From positions 1-64,000 of the forward strand of contig JAWLBX010000004.1 of NCBI GenBank assembly GCA_041687435.1: a DNA stretch of 64,000 nucleotides. The letters are read 5' to 3'. Origin of the DNA: JACKII01 sp041687435 (lineage in GTDB: Bacteria > Pseudomonadota > Alphaproteobacteria > Bin95). How positions within the stretch are numbered: position 1 is the first letter of the stretch; each line of letters begins with the position of its first letter. The notes beneath the pieces are model-generated. The model was not told the origin of the DNA and did no database searches. It saw nothing but the letters and a program-made list of their open reading frames with translations. Below are positions 25,502 through 35,280 of this stretch, one piece after another. The position numbers and the translations under genes were made by a program.

Positions 25502-28500
25502 TCATTCCGCCGGATGCCGCTGATCCGCCGTGAGTTCGCTCTCCAACGCCTTTTCGATCGCCGACCGTGGCCTGGATAGGCCCGCCAGCAGGTTATAAAG
25601 CACCGGTGTCAGGAACAGGGTGAGTATCAGCGCCAGACCGAGCCCGCCGATAATGACGGCGCCAATGGCAATTCGGCTCTCGGCACCCGCGCCCGTCGCA
25701 ATGACCAGCGGCACCGCGCCCAGTACCGTGGAGATCACCGTCATCAGGATCGGCCGGAAGCGCAGGATGGCAGCTTCCAGCACGGCGTCGCGCACGCTCA
25801 TGCCCTGATCGCGGAGCTGGTTGGCAAATTCGACGATCAGAATGCCATTTTTCGCCATCAGGCCAATCAGCAGGATGATTCCGATCTGGCTGTAAACATT
25901 GATCGAAAGCCCGGCAATGCTCAACGCATAGATCGCGCCGGCAACCGCGAGTGGAACGCTCAACATGATGACGAGCGGATGGATGAAGCTCTCGAACTGC
26001 GCCGCCAGCACCAGGAATACCACCACCAGGGCGATGGCGAACGTGATCATGATATCGCCAGACGTATCCTTGAACGTCGCGGACTGGCCGGCATAACCGA
26101 GGCGGGCATTGTCGGGCAGGATCCGCGCAGCGCCTTCCTCCATGTACGCCAGTGCGTCGCCAAGGGCATAATCCTGCGCCAGGGCGGCCTGGATGGTGAT
26201 TGACGGCAACCGGTCGTAACGGCGCAATTCGGGTGCCGCCGCGCTTTCGGAGGTGCTCACCAACGCGCTCAAGGGTACCAGGCCGCCGCTGCCGGCCCGC
26301 ACGAAGATGTTCGCCAGATCGCCGGGCGTGCGGCGGTCTTCGGCCCGAGCCTGGACGATCACGGGATATTCGCGGCCGCGGTCTATGTAGTTGGTGATCT
26401 CCCGCGAGGCGAACATGATCTGCAATGTGGATGCGATCGTCTCTGCGCTGATTCCCAGGTCATTGGCGCGCGCCCGGTCGAGTTCCAGGTCTAGCTGCGG
26501 CTGGTTTTCCTCAAAATCGATCTCGGCATTGATGAGGCTATCATTGGCTTCGGCATGTTCCAGCAGGGCTGTGGCCCATTCCTTGACCTTCTCGAAATCC
26601 GGACCGCCCACAACGATCCGCAGCGGTGTCGAGCTTCCCCGCAAGCCGAGCCCGGCGGGACTGGCAACGGCAGCGCGTGCGCCCGGCAGGCTGCGGGCGG
26701 CAGGCTGAAGGGCGCTGGTGATCTGGGACTGAGTCAGCTCCCGCTCTCCCCATGGTGCCAGCCGCATGACGACAAAGGCGCGGTAGGGGCGGTTACCCCA
26801 GCCGATCAGCGAGTAGACCGTGGTGATAGAGCCATTGTCCACATAGGGTTGCAGCGCATCCTCGATGATCTTCGCCTGCTCGTCCGTATAGGCAGTGGTG
26901 GCGCCTTGCGGGGCAGTCATCGGCACGAATGCCACACTGCGATCCTCCCTGGGGGCCAGTTCCCGCGGCAGCCCCTCGTAGAGAACGAGTGCAACGGCAA
27001 CGAACACCAGCGACAGGGCAATCACCACCAGCGGCACACGCAGCGAGAAATCCAGCGCCTTGCGGTAGAGGCTGCCAACGGTCGATTTGGCCATGGCCTC
27101 ATCGCCGGTCATTTTCGATGCCTGCCCGCTGGCGGGTCGCTTGCGGAGGATGCGGGAGGCGAGCATGGGGCAGAGGCTTAACGCCACGAAGGTGGAAATG
27201 ACCACTGCTGCCGCCATGACCAGGCCGAATTCGCTGAACAGGCGACCGACTTGCCCACCCAAAAACGAAACTGGCACGAAAACCGCGATCAGGGTGACGG
27301 ATGTTGCCAACACGGCGAAGGTAACCTGTCGTGTGCCGCGCACGGCGGCAACCAGGGCCGACTCGCCTTCATCCATGCGCCGTTTGATGTTCTCGAGCAC
27401 GACGATGGCATCGTCGACCACCAAGCCGATGGCCAGCAAAAGCGCCAGCAGCGTTAATGTGTTAATGGAAAAACCGAGTGCGGCGATCAAAGCCATGCAT
27501 CCAATCAACGCCACCGGGATCGTCACCGCCGGGACCAGTGTCGTACCCACAGAGCGCAGGAACAGCAGGATCACCAGGATCACCAGGGCGAGCGAGATGC
27601 CGAGTGCAATCAGCACTTCCCGTATCGATGCGGCGATGAACAGCGCGTCGTCCGAACCGACGATGATCTCCATGCCCTCGGGCATGTTGGGTTGCAGGTT
27701 TTCAATCTCGTCGCGGACTGCGGTTGAAATCGCCATCGTGTTGGCCTGGCTCTGGCGCACGACCTGGAGGCCGACGGCAGGCTTGCCATTGGCCCGGACG
27801 ATGATTTCATCGTCTTCCACTCCGTTTTCCACCGTTGCCACATCGCCCAGGCGGACCGGGTAGCCATCCACCGTGTCGATGACGATGTCGCTGAATTGTT
27901 CGATCGTGGACAGGCGGGTGTTCAGGCGGATATCCATCAGGCGCTGGCTGGATTTGACCTCGCCCGCCGGCAGTTCCAGATTGTTCCGCCGGATTGCCGC
28001 CTCCACATCCGTGGTGGTCAGGTTGCGCGCGGCCAGGGCGCGGCGGTCGATCCAGATACGGATGGCATAGCGCCGTTCGCCGCGCATATCCACGCTGGCA
28101 ACACCGTCCAGCGTTGACAGGCGGTCGAGAATGAAGCGCTCGACATAGTCGGTGATCTCCTCGGGCGAATGCCGCGAGGAGGTAACGGCGAGCCGCATGA
28201 CCGGGTCGGCGTCGCTGTCGTTCTTGATGACCTGCGGTTCTTCCGCGTCGGACGGAAGACTGCCGCGCACGCGGCCGACGGCGTCGCGGACATCGTTCGC
28301 AGCTTCGTCGATATCGCGCCCGGTTTCAAATTCGATCACGGTTTGGCTGCGGCCACGGCGGCTTTGAGACGTGATCGTCTTGATGCCGGCCACACCGGCG
28401 ACCGAACTTTCGACAATTTCTGTGATGTCCGTATCGACGATCTGCGGCGATGCGCCGACATAGGTTGTTGTCACCGTCACCACGGCAGAGTCGACGTCCG

Positions 28501-28612
28501 GCAGCTCCCGCACCGGAATCGACAGGAGCGACGCCACACCGGCCAGCACGATCAACAGGCTGGCAACAATTGCCAACACCGGGCGGCGGATCGACAATTC
28601 CGACAACGTCAT
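25502..28612 (-). CDS. RND efflux pump inner-membrane transporter (AcrB/MexF-like)
   Basis: A 1,036-residue HAE1-family resistance-nodulation-division transporter. It starts MTLSELSIRRPVLAIVASLL, the standard N-terminal helix. The proton-relay segment is LLALLLAIGLVVDDAIVVLE, carrying the double aspartate of transmembrane helix 4. Two large periplasmic loops follow helices 1 and 7, as the full length implies. It works with the adaptor encoded 55 bases upstream on the same strand. No outer-membrane channel gene is in the window. Substrates are likely hydrophobic or amphiphilic toxicants. Confidence 0.93.
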   Translation of the reverse strand: MTLSELSIRRPVLAIVASLLIVLAGVASLLSIPVRELPDVDSAVVTVTTTYVGASPQIVDTDITEIVESSVAGVAGIKTITSQSRRGRSQTVIEFETGRDIDEAANDVRDAVGRVRGSLPSDAEEPQVIKNDSDADPVMRLAVTSSRHSPEEITDYVERFILDRLSTLDGVASVDMRGERRYAIRIWIDRRALAARNLTTTDVEAAIRRNNLELPAGEVKSSQRLMDIRLNTRLSTIEQFSDIVIDTVDGYPVRLGDVATVENGVEDDEIIVRANGKPAVGLQVVRQSQANTMAISTAVRDEIENLQPNMPEGMEIIVGSDDALFIAASIREVLIALGISLALVILVILLFLRSVGTTLVPAVTIPVALIGCMALIAALGFSINTLTLLALLLAIGLVVDDAIVVLENIKRRMDEGESALVAAVRGTRQVTFAVLATSVTLIAVFVPVSFLGGQVGRLFSEFGLVMAAAVVISTFVALSLCPMLASRILRKRPASGQASKMTGDEAMAKSTVGSLYRKALDFSLRVPLVVIALSLVFVAVALVLYEGLPRELAPREDRSVAFVPMTAPQGATTAYTDEQAKIIEDALQPYVDNGSITTVYSLIGWGNRPYRAFVVMRLAPWGERELTQSQITSALQPAARSLPGARAAVASPAGLGLRGSSTPLRIVVGGPDFEKVKEWATALLEHAEANDSLINAEIDFEENQPQLDLELDRARANDLGISAETIASTLQIMFASREITNYIDRGREYPVIVQARAEDRRTPGDLANIFVRAGSGGLVPLSALVSTSESAAAPELRRYDRLPSITIQAALAQDYALGDALAYMEEGAARILPDNARLGYAGQSATFKDTSGDIMITFAIALVVVFLVLAAQFESFIHPLVIMLSVPLAVAGAIYALSIAGLSINVYSQIGIILLIGLMAKNGILIVEFANQLRDQGMSVRDAVLEAAILRFRPILMTVISTVLGAVPLVIATGAGAESRIAIGAVIIGGLGLALILTLFLTPVLYNLLAGLSRPRSAIEKALESELTADQRHPAE

Positions 28613-28667
28613 TGACGCCTGCTCCTGTCAGAGGCAGCGGCCGAGCCGCGGCCACGAGTTATCTGGC

Positions 28668-29786
28668 TTATCCGGCAATGGCTTTGGATGCGAAGGCCTC
28701 GCTGGACTGCGGCATGCGGCGCACGGGCGAGCCGTCGCGGACTTTCTGGACGCCGCGGACGATCACCTCATCGCCGCCTGCCAATCCTTCGACGATTTCC
28801 ACCATCCCAAAGCCCCGCTGTCCTCGGACGACATCGCGGCGTTCTGCCCTGAAGCTTCCGTCACGCTCGACGACGGCAAAAACGTAGGCCTGGCTGCCGT
28901 CGACGACCAATGCCTCCTCCGGCACGGTAAGCGCGCGCTGGGCATCGAGGACGACCGACAAGCGCATGAACATTCCCGCTGGCAGAATGAGTTCGGCATT
29001 TTCGACGAAGGCGCGGGCCTTGAACGACCGTGAAACCGGGTCGATGCGGCTGTCGATCGAATGGATTGCGCCGTCGAATGTCCGCTTTGGAAAGGCTGCC
29101 GATTCCGCCGTGATGCGTTGCCCTGGCTCAATGCGTCCGAACAGATTTTCGGGCAGGGACAACTCGATTTCCAATACCGAAAGATCATCGAGCGTTGTTA
29201 CCGTATCGCCTTCATTGATCCGGGCACCCAGATCGATGCTGGCATAACCGACGACGCCGGCGAACGGTGCGGTCAGCGTCCGGTCACGAAGCCGCCGGGC
29301 CGCACGGTCGCGCTCCGCTTCCGCAATGGCCTTGTCGGCTGTGAGTTGTTCGACCGTCGCGTCGGAGACCGCGCTCCTCCGTTTCAGTGATTGGCCACGT
29401 TCCAGTGCGCTGATAGCATTTGCCAGCCGCGCCTCTGCTTCCAGCAGGTCGGCGCGCTGGATGTCGTCGTCGAGCCGGAGCAAACGCTCCCCCGTCTCGA
29501 CGGCCTGCCCAGCCTCGAAGCTGATCTCAACCACACGCCCTGGCGCCAGGGGGGTGATTCGCACCGAACGGCGCGCGCGCGTCGAACCCACGGCTTCCAC
29601 CAATGTCTCGAGATCGCGGTATTCGGCCTTGGCTGTGACAACCGAGACGCCACGCGGGCCGGAGGCGCCGCCGGCATTCTGCTGCGCATCGGCGTTATTG
29701 CCCGCAAAGTGCTGCCAGCCGAAATAACCGCCGGCTGCCAGTGCGGCAATCAATATCAGAATGCCGGCTTGTTTCACGATCGACAT
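28668..29786 (-). CDS. RND efflux periplasmic adaptor subunit
   Basis: A 372-residue membrane-fusion protein with an N-terminal membrane anchor (SIVKQAGILILIAALAAGGY). A split lipoyl domain follows (RITPLAPGRVVEISFEAGQA and LTAPFAGVVGYASIDLGARI), with a helical hairpin of about 70 residues between the halves and a beta-barrel domain after residue 190. It links the RND transporter to an outer-membrane channel. The two genes form an operon with the adaptor first. Confidence 0.92.
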   Translation of the reverse strand: MSIVKQAGILILIAALAAGGYFGWQHFAGNNADAQQNAGGASGPRGVSVVTAKAEYRDLETLVEAVGSTRARRSVRITPLAPGRVVEISFEAGQAVETGERLLRLDDDIQRADLLEAEARLANAISALERGQSLKRRSAVSDATVEQLTADKAIAEAERDRAARRLRDRTLTAPFAGVVGYASIDLGARINEGDTVTTLDDLSVLEIELSLPENLFGRIEPGQRITAESAAFPKRTFDGAIHSIDSRIDPVSRSFKARAFVENAELILPAGMFMRLSVVLDAQRALTVPEEALVVDGSQAYVFAVVERDGSFRAERRDVVRGQRGFGMVEIVEGLAGGDEVIVRGVQKVRDGSPVRRMPQSSEAFASKAIAG

Positions 29787-30258
29787 TGCGGCCAGTCCCT
29801 CGGTAAAGTAGCGCTCGCCGCTATCATTTATAATAATTCAAAATGATATTGTATGAAGAATGGTATGATTTTTATGAGTTTTCTCCGTGATTGACCGAGT
29901 TTGTGCGTTTTCATTTTTGTTTTTCCATTCTTTTACGGTCAATCACCGCCGCGAAACACAAACAGCCATGGTGCAGCGGCAGCGTATGATACGGCGAATT
30001 CATTATTTATGTCGTAAAGCAAAAAATGTAACCCTTTTCCTGTTCACTGACAGCCGGATCATCTGTCCGGCAAAAAGGCAACGGGCCATGTGTCAGCATG
30101 GCCAACTGCGCCGCCGGGCCAAGGAGGTGACGCAGGTTCCTCAGAACTTACAGCATTGTACGAACCCATATTGTGCATTGGATGTCACATTGTCGCCTTG
30201 GTTTTGATATGGTGGCCATCGTCGCTGCCCGGCGGCTGAAGACAAAAAGGAGTGGCAC
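29787..30258. other. AT-rich intergenic region between efflux systems
   Basis: 472 bases between the divergent RND adaptor and HlyD-family genes. The half near the adaptor (29,820-30,050) is AT-rich and T-rich. It contains GTGATTGACCG at 29887-29897 and its exact reverse complement CGGTCAATCAC at 29936-29946, which could form a stem around a 38-base loop. Promoters for both operons should lie here. The HlyD-family ribosome site AAAAAGGAG ends at about 30,252. A 106-codon open frame at 29887-30207 lacks coding character. Confidence 0.6.
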
Positions 30259-31329
30259 TTGAAACCCTTTGGACGCGGTTGGGGCGTTGCTGTCTTGGTT
30301 GCTGTTCTCGCGCTGGCTGGCTTCCTTGCGCTGAAATTCATGAACGACGACGGCCTGCCAGAGGGGTTCGCCCGCGGGAATGGCCGGATCGAGGCGGTGG
30401 AGATCAATGTGGCGGCGCGCGATGGCGGCCGGATCGACCTGCTGCACGTGCGCGAAGGCGAATTCGTTGAAGCGGGTCAGGTGCTTGCGCAACTCGATAT
30501 CCGCCAGTTGCAGGCAGCCCTGGCGCAGGCTGAGGCCGAACTCAGGCGCTCCGCTATCGCCGCGGAGAACGCGCGCTTGCTGGTCACCCAGCGGGAAGCC
30601 GAGAAACGCGCGGCAGAGGCGACACTTGAGCAACGGCAGGCGACTTACGACGCAGCGCAACGGCAGTACGAACGGACCCAGCAACTCGCGCGCGACAATG
30701 TCAGTTCGCAACAGGTTCTCGACCGGACCCGTGCAGATGCCCTTGGAGCCCGGGCGGCGGTCGCTGCAGCCGAGGCATCCGTGGCCTCCGCCGAAGCCGC
30801 AATCGCTTCGGCCCATTCTTCGGTCATAGGGGCGGAGGCTGCAATCGAGGTTGCGCGCGCTGCAAAAGACGCCATCACAGTGAGGATCGAGGACAGCACG
30901 CTGAAGGCGCCGCGCGCGGGCCGGGTGCAGTATATCGTCGCCCGGGAAGGCGAGGTGGTCGGCGCGGGCGGGCGCGTTGTGAACCTTGTCGATGTGAGCG
31001 ATGTCTTCATGACCTTTTTCCTGCCGACCGCTGATGCCGGCCGCACCGGTATGGGGACAGAGGCGCGCATCTTGCTGGACGCTGCCCCGGGTGTGGTGAT
31101 CCCTGCGGAAATATCGTTCGTTGCCGATGTGGCACAATTCACGCCAAAAACGGTCGAAACGGAGGTGGAGCGCGAAAAACTCATGTTCCGCACCCGCGCC
31201 CGTATTCCGGTCGCCTTGTTGCAAAAGCATCTGGAGCAGATCAAGACCGGCTTGCCCGGCGTGGCATGGGTGCGGCTGGACTCGAATGCGCCCTGGCCGG
31301 AAGAGGCCCAGGGGCGGGTTCTTGAATGA
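30259..31329 (+). CDS. HlyD family periplasmic adaptor, YhiI/YbhG-like
   Basis: A 356-residue membrane-fusion protein for an ABC exporter. It uses a TTG start supported by AAAAAGGAG six to seven bases upstream. The N-terminal anchor is VAVLVAVLALAGFLALKFMN. The lipoyl halves are NVAARDGGRIDLLHVREGEF and STLKAPRAGRVQYIVAREGE. A long alanine-rich coiled-coil hairpin lies between them (about residues 85-205). Its stop overlaps the ATG of the fused ABC protein, giving the adaptor-ATPase-permease order seen in yhiI-rbbA-yhhJ. Confidence 0.9.
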   Translation: MKPFGRGWGVAVLVAVLALAGFLALKFMNDDGLPEGFARGNGRIEAVEINVAARDGGRIDLLHVREGEFVEAGQVLAQLDIRQLQAALAQAEAELRRSAIAAENARLLVTQREAEKRAAEATLEQRQATYDAAQRQYERTQQLARDNVSSQQVLDRTRADALGARAAVAAAEASVASAEAAIASAHSSVIGAEAAIEVARAAKDAITVRIEDSTLKAPRAGRVQYIVAREGEVVGAGGRVVNLVDVSDVFMTFFLPTADAGRTGMGTEARILLDAAPGVVIPAEISFVADVAQFTPKTVETEVEREKLMFRTRARIPVALLQKHLEQIKTGLPGVAWVRLDSNAPWPEEAQGRVLE

Positions 31330-34073
31330 GCACGGCGGCCGATCTGCCCGTCGTGCGTGCCGAAGGGCTTGGCCTGGCTTATGGCAAGACCCGCGCTCTG
31401 GACGGTGTGACGCTGGATATACCGGCGGGCTGCATGGTGGGGCTGATAGGGCCGGATGGGGTGGGCAAATCCTCGCTTCTGTCGCTGATCGCAGGCGCAC
31501 GGCGCATGCAGGAGGGGCGACTGGAGGTCTTGGGCGGCGACATGGCCAGCGCCAGCCACCGCAACCGCATCGGGCCACGCATCGCCTTCATGCCGCAGGG
31601 GCTGGGCCGGAATCTCTATCTGACGCTGTCGGTCTTCGAAAACATCGATTTCTTTGGCCGCTTGTTCGGCATTTCCAGGGACGAACGCCAACGCCGCATC
31701 GGCGTGCTGTTGCAGGCAACCGGCCTCGCACCCTTTGCCGGGCGTCCGGCGGGCAAACTGTCCGGTGGGATGAAGCAAAAGCTGGGTTTGTGCTGCGCAC
31801 TGATCCACGACCCCGATTTCCTGATCCTGGATGAGCCGACAACCGGCGTTGATCCGCTGTCGCGGCGGCAATTCTGGCAACTGATCCATTCGATCCGGGA
31901 CAGCCGCCCTGGCATGAGCATTTTGATCGCCACTGCATACATGGAGGAGGCCGAGGGGTTTGACTGGCTGGCGGCCATGGACGACGGCCGCATCCTGGCG
32001 ACGGGGACGCCCGCGGAACTTCTGGAGCAAACAAACACGGATAGTCTGGACACTGCGTATGTCCAGCTGTTGCCCGATGGGCAGAGCGAGGGGCACAATG
32101 GCCTGATCATCCCGCCCTATGTAGCGCCGGAAACCGCCGATTTCGTAATCGAGGCGGAGGGACTGAGTGTCAAGTTCGGCGATTTCACTGCCGTGGACCG
32201 CGTCAGTTTCCAGATCCGCCGCGGCGAAATTTTCGGGTTTCTCGGCTCGAACGGCTGCGGCAAGACCACGACGATGAAGGTGCTGACCGGCTTGCTGGAG
32301 CCGGCAGAAGGCCGGGCGCGGCTGTTCGGCCAGCCCGTCGATGCGCGCGACATGGCCGTACGGAAGCGCATTGGCTATATGACGCAAAGTTTTTCGCTCT
32401 ATGGCGAATTGACCGTCCGGCAGAATTTGGAACTGCATGGGCGGCTGTTCGATCTGCCTACCGGCAGCCTGGCTGCTAGGGTGGCGGAGCTGGCACGGCG
32501 TTTCGATCTGGAACGGGTCATGGATAGCCTGCCCAATGCCCTGCCACTGGGAATCCGCCAGCGCCTTTCGCTTGCGGTGGCCTTGATCCACAAACCCGAC
32601 ATCTTGATTTTGGACGAGCCGACCTCCGGCGTGGATCCGGTGGCGCGGGATGAATTTTGGCGCATCTTGGTGGAGTTGTCGCGCAACGACCGGGTGACGA
32701 TCTTCGTTTCCACCCATTTCATGAACGAGGCCGCCCGCTGCGACCGCATTTCGCTGATGCATGCCGGGCGCGTTCTGGTCAGCGACACGCCTGACGCGAT
32801 CCGTGCCAGTAGCGGGGTCGACACATTGGACGATGCCTTTGTCCACCATCTTCAAAAGGTCGTGGAGACGGAGGACGCAAGCGCGCCGGAATTGGCCGGC
32901 CAGTTGAACAGGGCCGAGGCTGACCCGCCCCCCAAGCGTATCCTGCGCTTCCGGTGGGACAGGATGCTAAGCATCGCCAAGCGGGAATCCCTGGAACTGT
33001 CCCGCGATCCAATCCGCCTGACATTGGCGGGCCTGGGCAGCATCGTGCTGATGCTGGTGCTGGGCTACGGCATCAGCATGGACGTTGAGGATCTGCGTTT
33101 TGCCGTGCTGGATCTGGACCAATCCGTAACCAGCCAGTCTTACGTCAACGAATTGTCGGGATCGCGCTATTTTATCGAAACGCCACCCTTGCGGGATTAT
33201 GGCGATATGGACCGGCGCATGCGCGCGGGCGACATCAGCCTTGCGCTGGAATTCCCGCCTGGCTTCGCGGCCGATCTGGCCCGTGGCAGCGGGCCGTCGA
33301 TCGGTGCGTGGATCGACGGGTCCAATCCGCAATTGGCGGAGACCGTACGCGGCTATGTGCAGGCGATGCATTCGCAGATGATTGCTGAACAGTTGCGGCA
33401 GGCCTTCGGTGCTGCGGCCGTGGCCCGGCCCTATAACCTGGAGGTTCGCTACCGCTACAACCCGGATATTCAGAGCCTTCCGGCGATCGTACCCGCCGTG
33501 ATTCCCCTTTTGCTGCTTTTGATCCCGGCGATGTTGGCGGCGTTATCGGTGGTGCGGGAGAAGGAAATGGGCTCCATCGTCAACTTTTACGTAACGCCAA
33601 CGCGGCCATTGGAGTTTCTGCTGGGCAAACAAATGCCCTATGTGGTGATGGCGATGGTGAATTTCGCATTGCTCGTGCTGATCGCCGTCCTGTTGTTTGA
33701 CGTGCCGTTTACCGGCAGCATCGTGGCGCTGACCGTCGGGGCCCTGCTGTATGTTGTGCTGGCCACCGGGTTAGGCCTGCTGATTTCCGCCTTCATGCGC
33801 AGCCAGATCGCGGCGATTTTCGCCACTTCCCTGGCGACGATGCTGCCTGCCGTCCAATATGGCGGGATCATCAACCCGGTCTCAGCATTGGAAGGGGCGG
33901 GCGCGGTGATCGGCGAGATCTATCCCACCAGCCATTTCGTGATCATCGCGCGCGGCACTTTCTCCAAGGCGCTTGGCTTTGATGCGCTCTGGAGCTCGTT
34001 CCTGCCGATGCTGCTGTTACTGCCGGTACTGACAGCCGTGGCGGCACTGCTGTTGCGCAAGCAGGTGGGATAG
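31326..34073 (+). CDS. RbbA/YhiH-like fusion: two ABC ATPase domains plus ABC-2 permease
   Basis: A 915-residue protein. The first ABC domain (residues ~10-240) has Walker A GPDGVGKSS and signature LSGGMKQKLG. The second (~275-500) has Walker A GSNGCGKTT and a degenerate signature LPLGIRQRLSLAVAL, which I recall as usual for RbbA-type proteins. An ABC-2 type membrane domain follows (~545-915): a helix LTLAGLGSIVLMLVLGYGIS, a periplasmic loop and five C-terminal helices. In E. coli the ATPase part of RbbA was reported to bind ribosomes. Here the operon context, with an adaptor and a second permease, favours drug or toxin export. It overlaps the adaptor stop by four bases. Confidence 0.9.
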   Translation: MSTAADLPVVRAEGLGLAYGKTRALDGVTLDIPAGCMVGLIGPDGVGKSSLLSLIAGARRMQEGRLEVLGGDMASASHRNRIGPRIAFMPQGLGRNLYLTLSVFENIDFFGRLFGISRDERQRRIGVLLQATGLAPFAGRPAGKLSGGMKQKLGLCCALIHDPDFLILDEPTTGVDPLSRRQFWQLIHSIRDSRPGMSILIATAYMEEAEGFDWLAAMDDGRILATGTPAELLEQTNTDSLDTAYVQLLPDGQSEGHNGLIIPPYVAPETADFVIEAEGLSVKFGDFTAVDRVSFQIRRGEIFGFLGSNGCGKTTTMKVLTGLLEPAEGRARLFGQPVDARDMAVRKRIGYMTQSFSLYGELTVRQNLELHGRLFDLPTGSLAARVAELARRFDLERVMDSLPNALPLGIRQRLSLAVALIHKPDILILDEPTSGVDPVARDEFWRILVELSRNDRVTIFVSTHFMNEAARCDRISLMHAGRVLVSDTPDAIRASSGVDTLDDAFVHHLQKVVETEDASAPELAGQLNRAEADPPPKRILRFRWDRMLSIAKRESLELSRDPIRLTLAGLGSIVLMLVLGYGISMDVEDLRFAVLDLDQSVTSQSYVNELSGSRYFIETPPLRDYGDMDRRMRAGDISLALEFPPGFAADLARGSGPSIGAWIDGSNPQLAETVRGYVQAMHSQMIAEQLRQAFGAAAVARPYNLEVRYRYNPDIQSLPAIVPAVIPLLLLLIPAMLAALSVVREKEMGSIVNFYVTPTRPLEFLLGKQMPYVVMAMVNFALLVLIAVLLFDVPFTGSIVALTVGALLYVVLATGLGLLISAFMRSQIAAIFATSLATMLPAVQYGGIINPVSALEGAGAVIGEIYPTSHFVIIARGTFSKALGFDALWSSFLPMLLLLPVLTAVAALLLRKQVG

Positions 34074-34078
34074 GCGCG

Positions 34079-35191
34079 ATGCGGCTGCGGCACATCCTGC
34101 ATTTGGGGGTGAAGGAGCTGCGCGGGCTGTTGCGCGACCCGTTGTTGGTGCTGTTGGTGTTCTATGCCTTCACCGTGGATGTCTATATCTCGTCCACCGC
34201 GATGCCCGAAACCCTGTCGAAGGCCGCAATCGCCATTGTCGATGAGGACGCCTCGCCGTTGTCGCGCAGTATTGCCGACGCATTCTATCCGCCCTACTTC
34301 CTGACGCCCGTCCAAATCACCCAGGAGGAGATGGATGCAAGGATGGACGCGGGCCTGGATACGTTCGCCCTGAACATTCCGCCCGGTTTTCAGCGCGACC
34401 TGCTGGCCGGCACCGCACCAGACCTGCAACTGAATGTCGATGCCACACGGGTTTCGCAGGCGTTCACCGGTGCCGGCTATGTGCAGGGTATCGTTGCGGC
34501 AGAGGTTTCGGAGTATCTGGCAGGCAACCGGCAGCCGGCCGAAATGCCGGCCGAGCTGGCCTTGCGGGCGCGGTTCAACCCCGGACTGGATCCCGCTTGG
34601 TTTGGTGCCATCACCAATGTGATCAGTGCGGTCACCATGCTGTCCGTCATTCTGACCGGCGCCGCGCTGATCCGCGAGCGGGAACACGGCACGGTCGAGC
34701 ATTTGCTGGTGATGCCCGTCACGGCGCTGGAGATCATGACCGCCAAGGTCTGGGCGATGGGGCTGGTGGTGCTGCTTGCATCCGGCATATCCCTGACCTT
34801 CGTCGTGGAGGGGGCGCTAGGCGTGCCCATTGCAGGCTCCCTGCCGCTGTTCCTGCTGGGCGCGACGCTGCATATCCTGGCCACGACGTCGCTGGGCATT
34901 CTGCTGGCGACGTTTGCCGGGTCGATGCCGCAATTCGGGATGATGATCCTTTTGGTGTTATTGCCCCTTCAGGTGCTTTCCGGCGGCATGACCCCGCGCG
35001 AAAGCATGCCCGAAATCCTGCAGACGGTCATGCTCGTCTCGCCGGATACGCATTACATTGCACTGGCGCAGGGCGTGTTGTTCCGCGGTGCCGGACTGGA
35101 CATGGTTTGGCTGCATCTTTTGGCGCTATTGCTGATCGGAACGGCGCTGTTCGCGTTCGCCCTTACACAGTTTCGCGCATTCCTGCGGTGA
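34079..35191 (+). CDS. ABC-2 type permease, YhhJ/YbhR-like
   Basis: A 370-residue inner-membrane permease with one N-terminal helix (DPLLVLLVFYAFTVDVYISS), a ~150-residue periplasmic loop, and five C-terminal helices. The family motif IREREHGTVEHLLVMPVTAL lies between helices 2 and 3. It would pair with the permease half of the upstream fused protein. It begins five bases after that gene and is the last gene of the operon, followed by a strong terminator. Confidence 0.9.
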   Translation: MRLRHILHLGVKELRGLLRDPLLVLLVFYAFTVDVYISSTAMPETLSKAAIAIVDEDASPLSRSIADAFYPPYFLTPVQITQEEMDARMDAGLDTFALNIPPGFQRDLLAGTAPDLQLNVDATRVSQAFTGAGYVQGIVAAEVSEYLAGNRQPAEMPAELALRARFNPGLDPAWFGAITNVISAVTMLSVILTGAALIREREHGTVEHLLVMPVTALEIMTAKVWAMGLVVLLASGISLTFVVEGALGVPIAGSLPLFLLGATLHILATTSLGILLATFAGSMPQFGMMILLVLLPLQVLSGGMTPRESMPEILQTVMLVSPDTHYIALAQGVLFRGAGLDMVWLHLLALLLIGTALFAFALTQFRAFLR

Positions 35192-35237
35192 CCGCCCGGG
35201 GCTCCGCATGGCCGCCCCCAACGCCGCAGAAGCATAA

Positions 35238-35280
35238 CTCCCCGAGGGATGTCTCAGCATCGCCTCGGGGAGCCGATTTT
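35238..35280 (+). terminator. Rho-independent terminator of the ABC exporter operon
   Basis: CTCCCCGAGG (35238-35247) and CCTCGGGGAG (35263-35272) form a perfect ten-pair stem around a 15-base loop. GATTTT follows directly and abuts the stop codon of the convergent dioxygenase gene. Confidence 0.85.

Noticed and set aside
25486..25511. Hairpin GGCGGAA/TTCCGCC between the AI-2E and RND genes as a terminator
   Set aside because: Short stem, no T run on either side, and it overlaps the RND stop codon.
29887..30207. 106-codon open frame in the gap between efflux operons
   Set aside because: Composition is unlike a protein of this genome, it lacks a ribosome site, and its 5' end overlaps the inverted repeat.
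30645..32855. 736-codon open frame on the minus strand
   Set aside because: Antisense to the HlyD-like and RbbA-like genes, which have strong motifs and operon structure.
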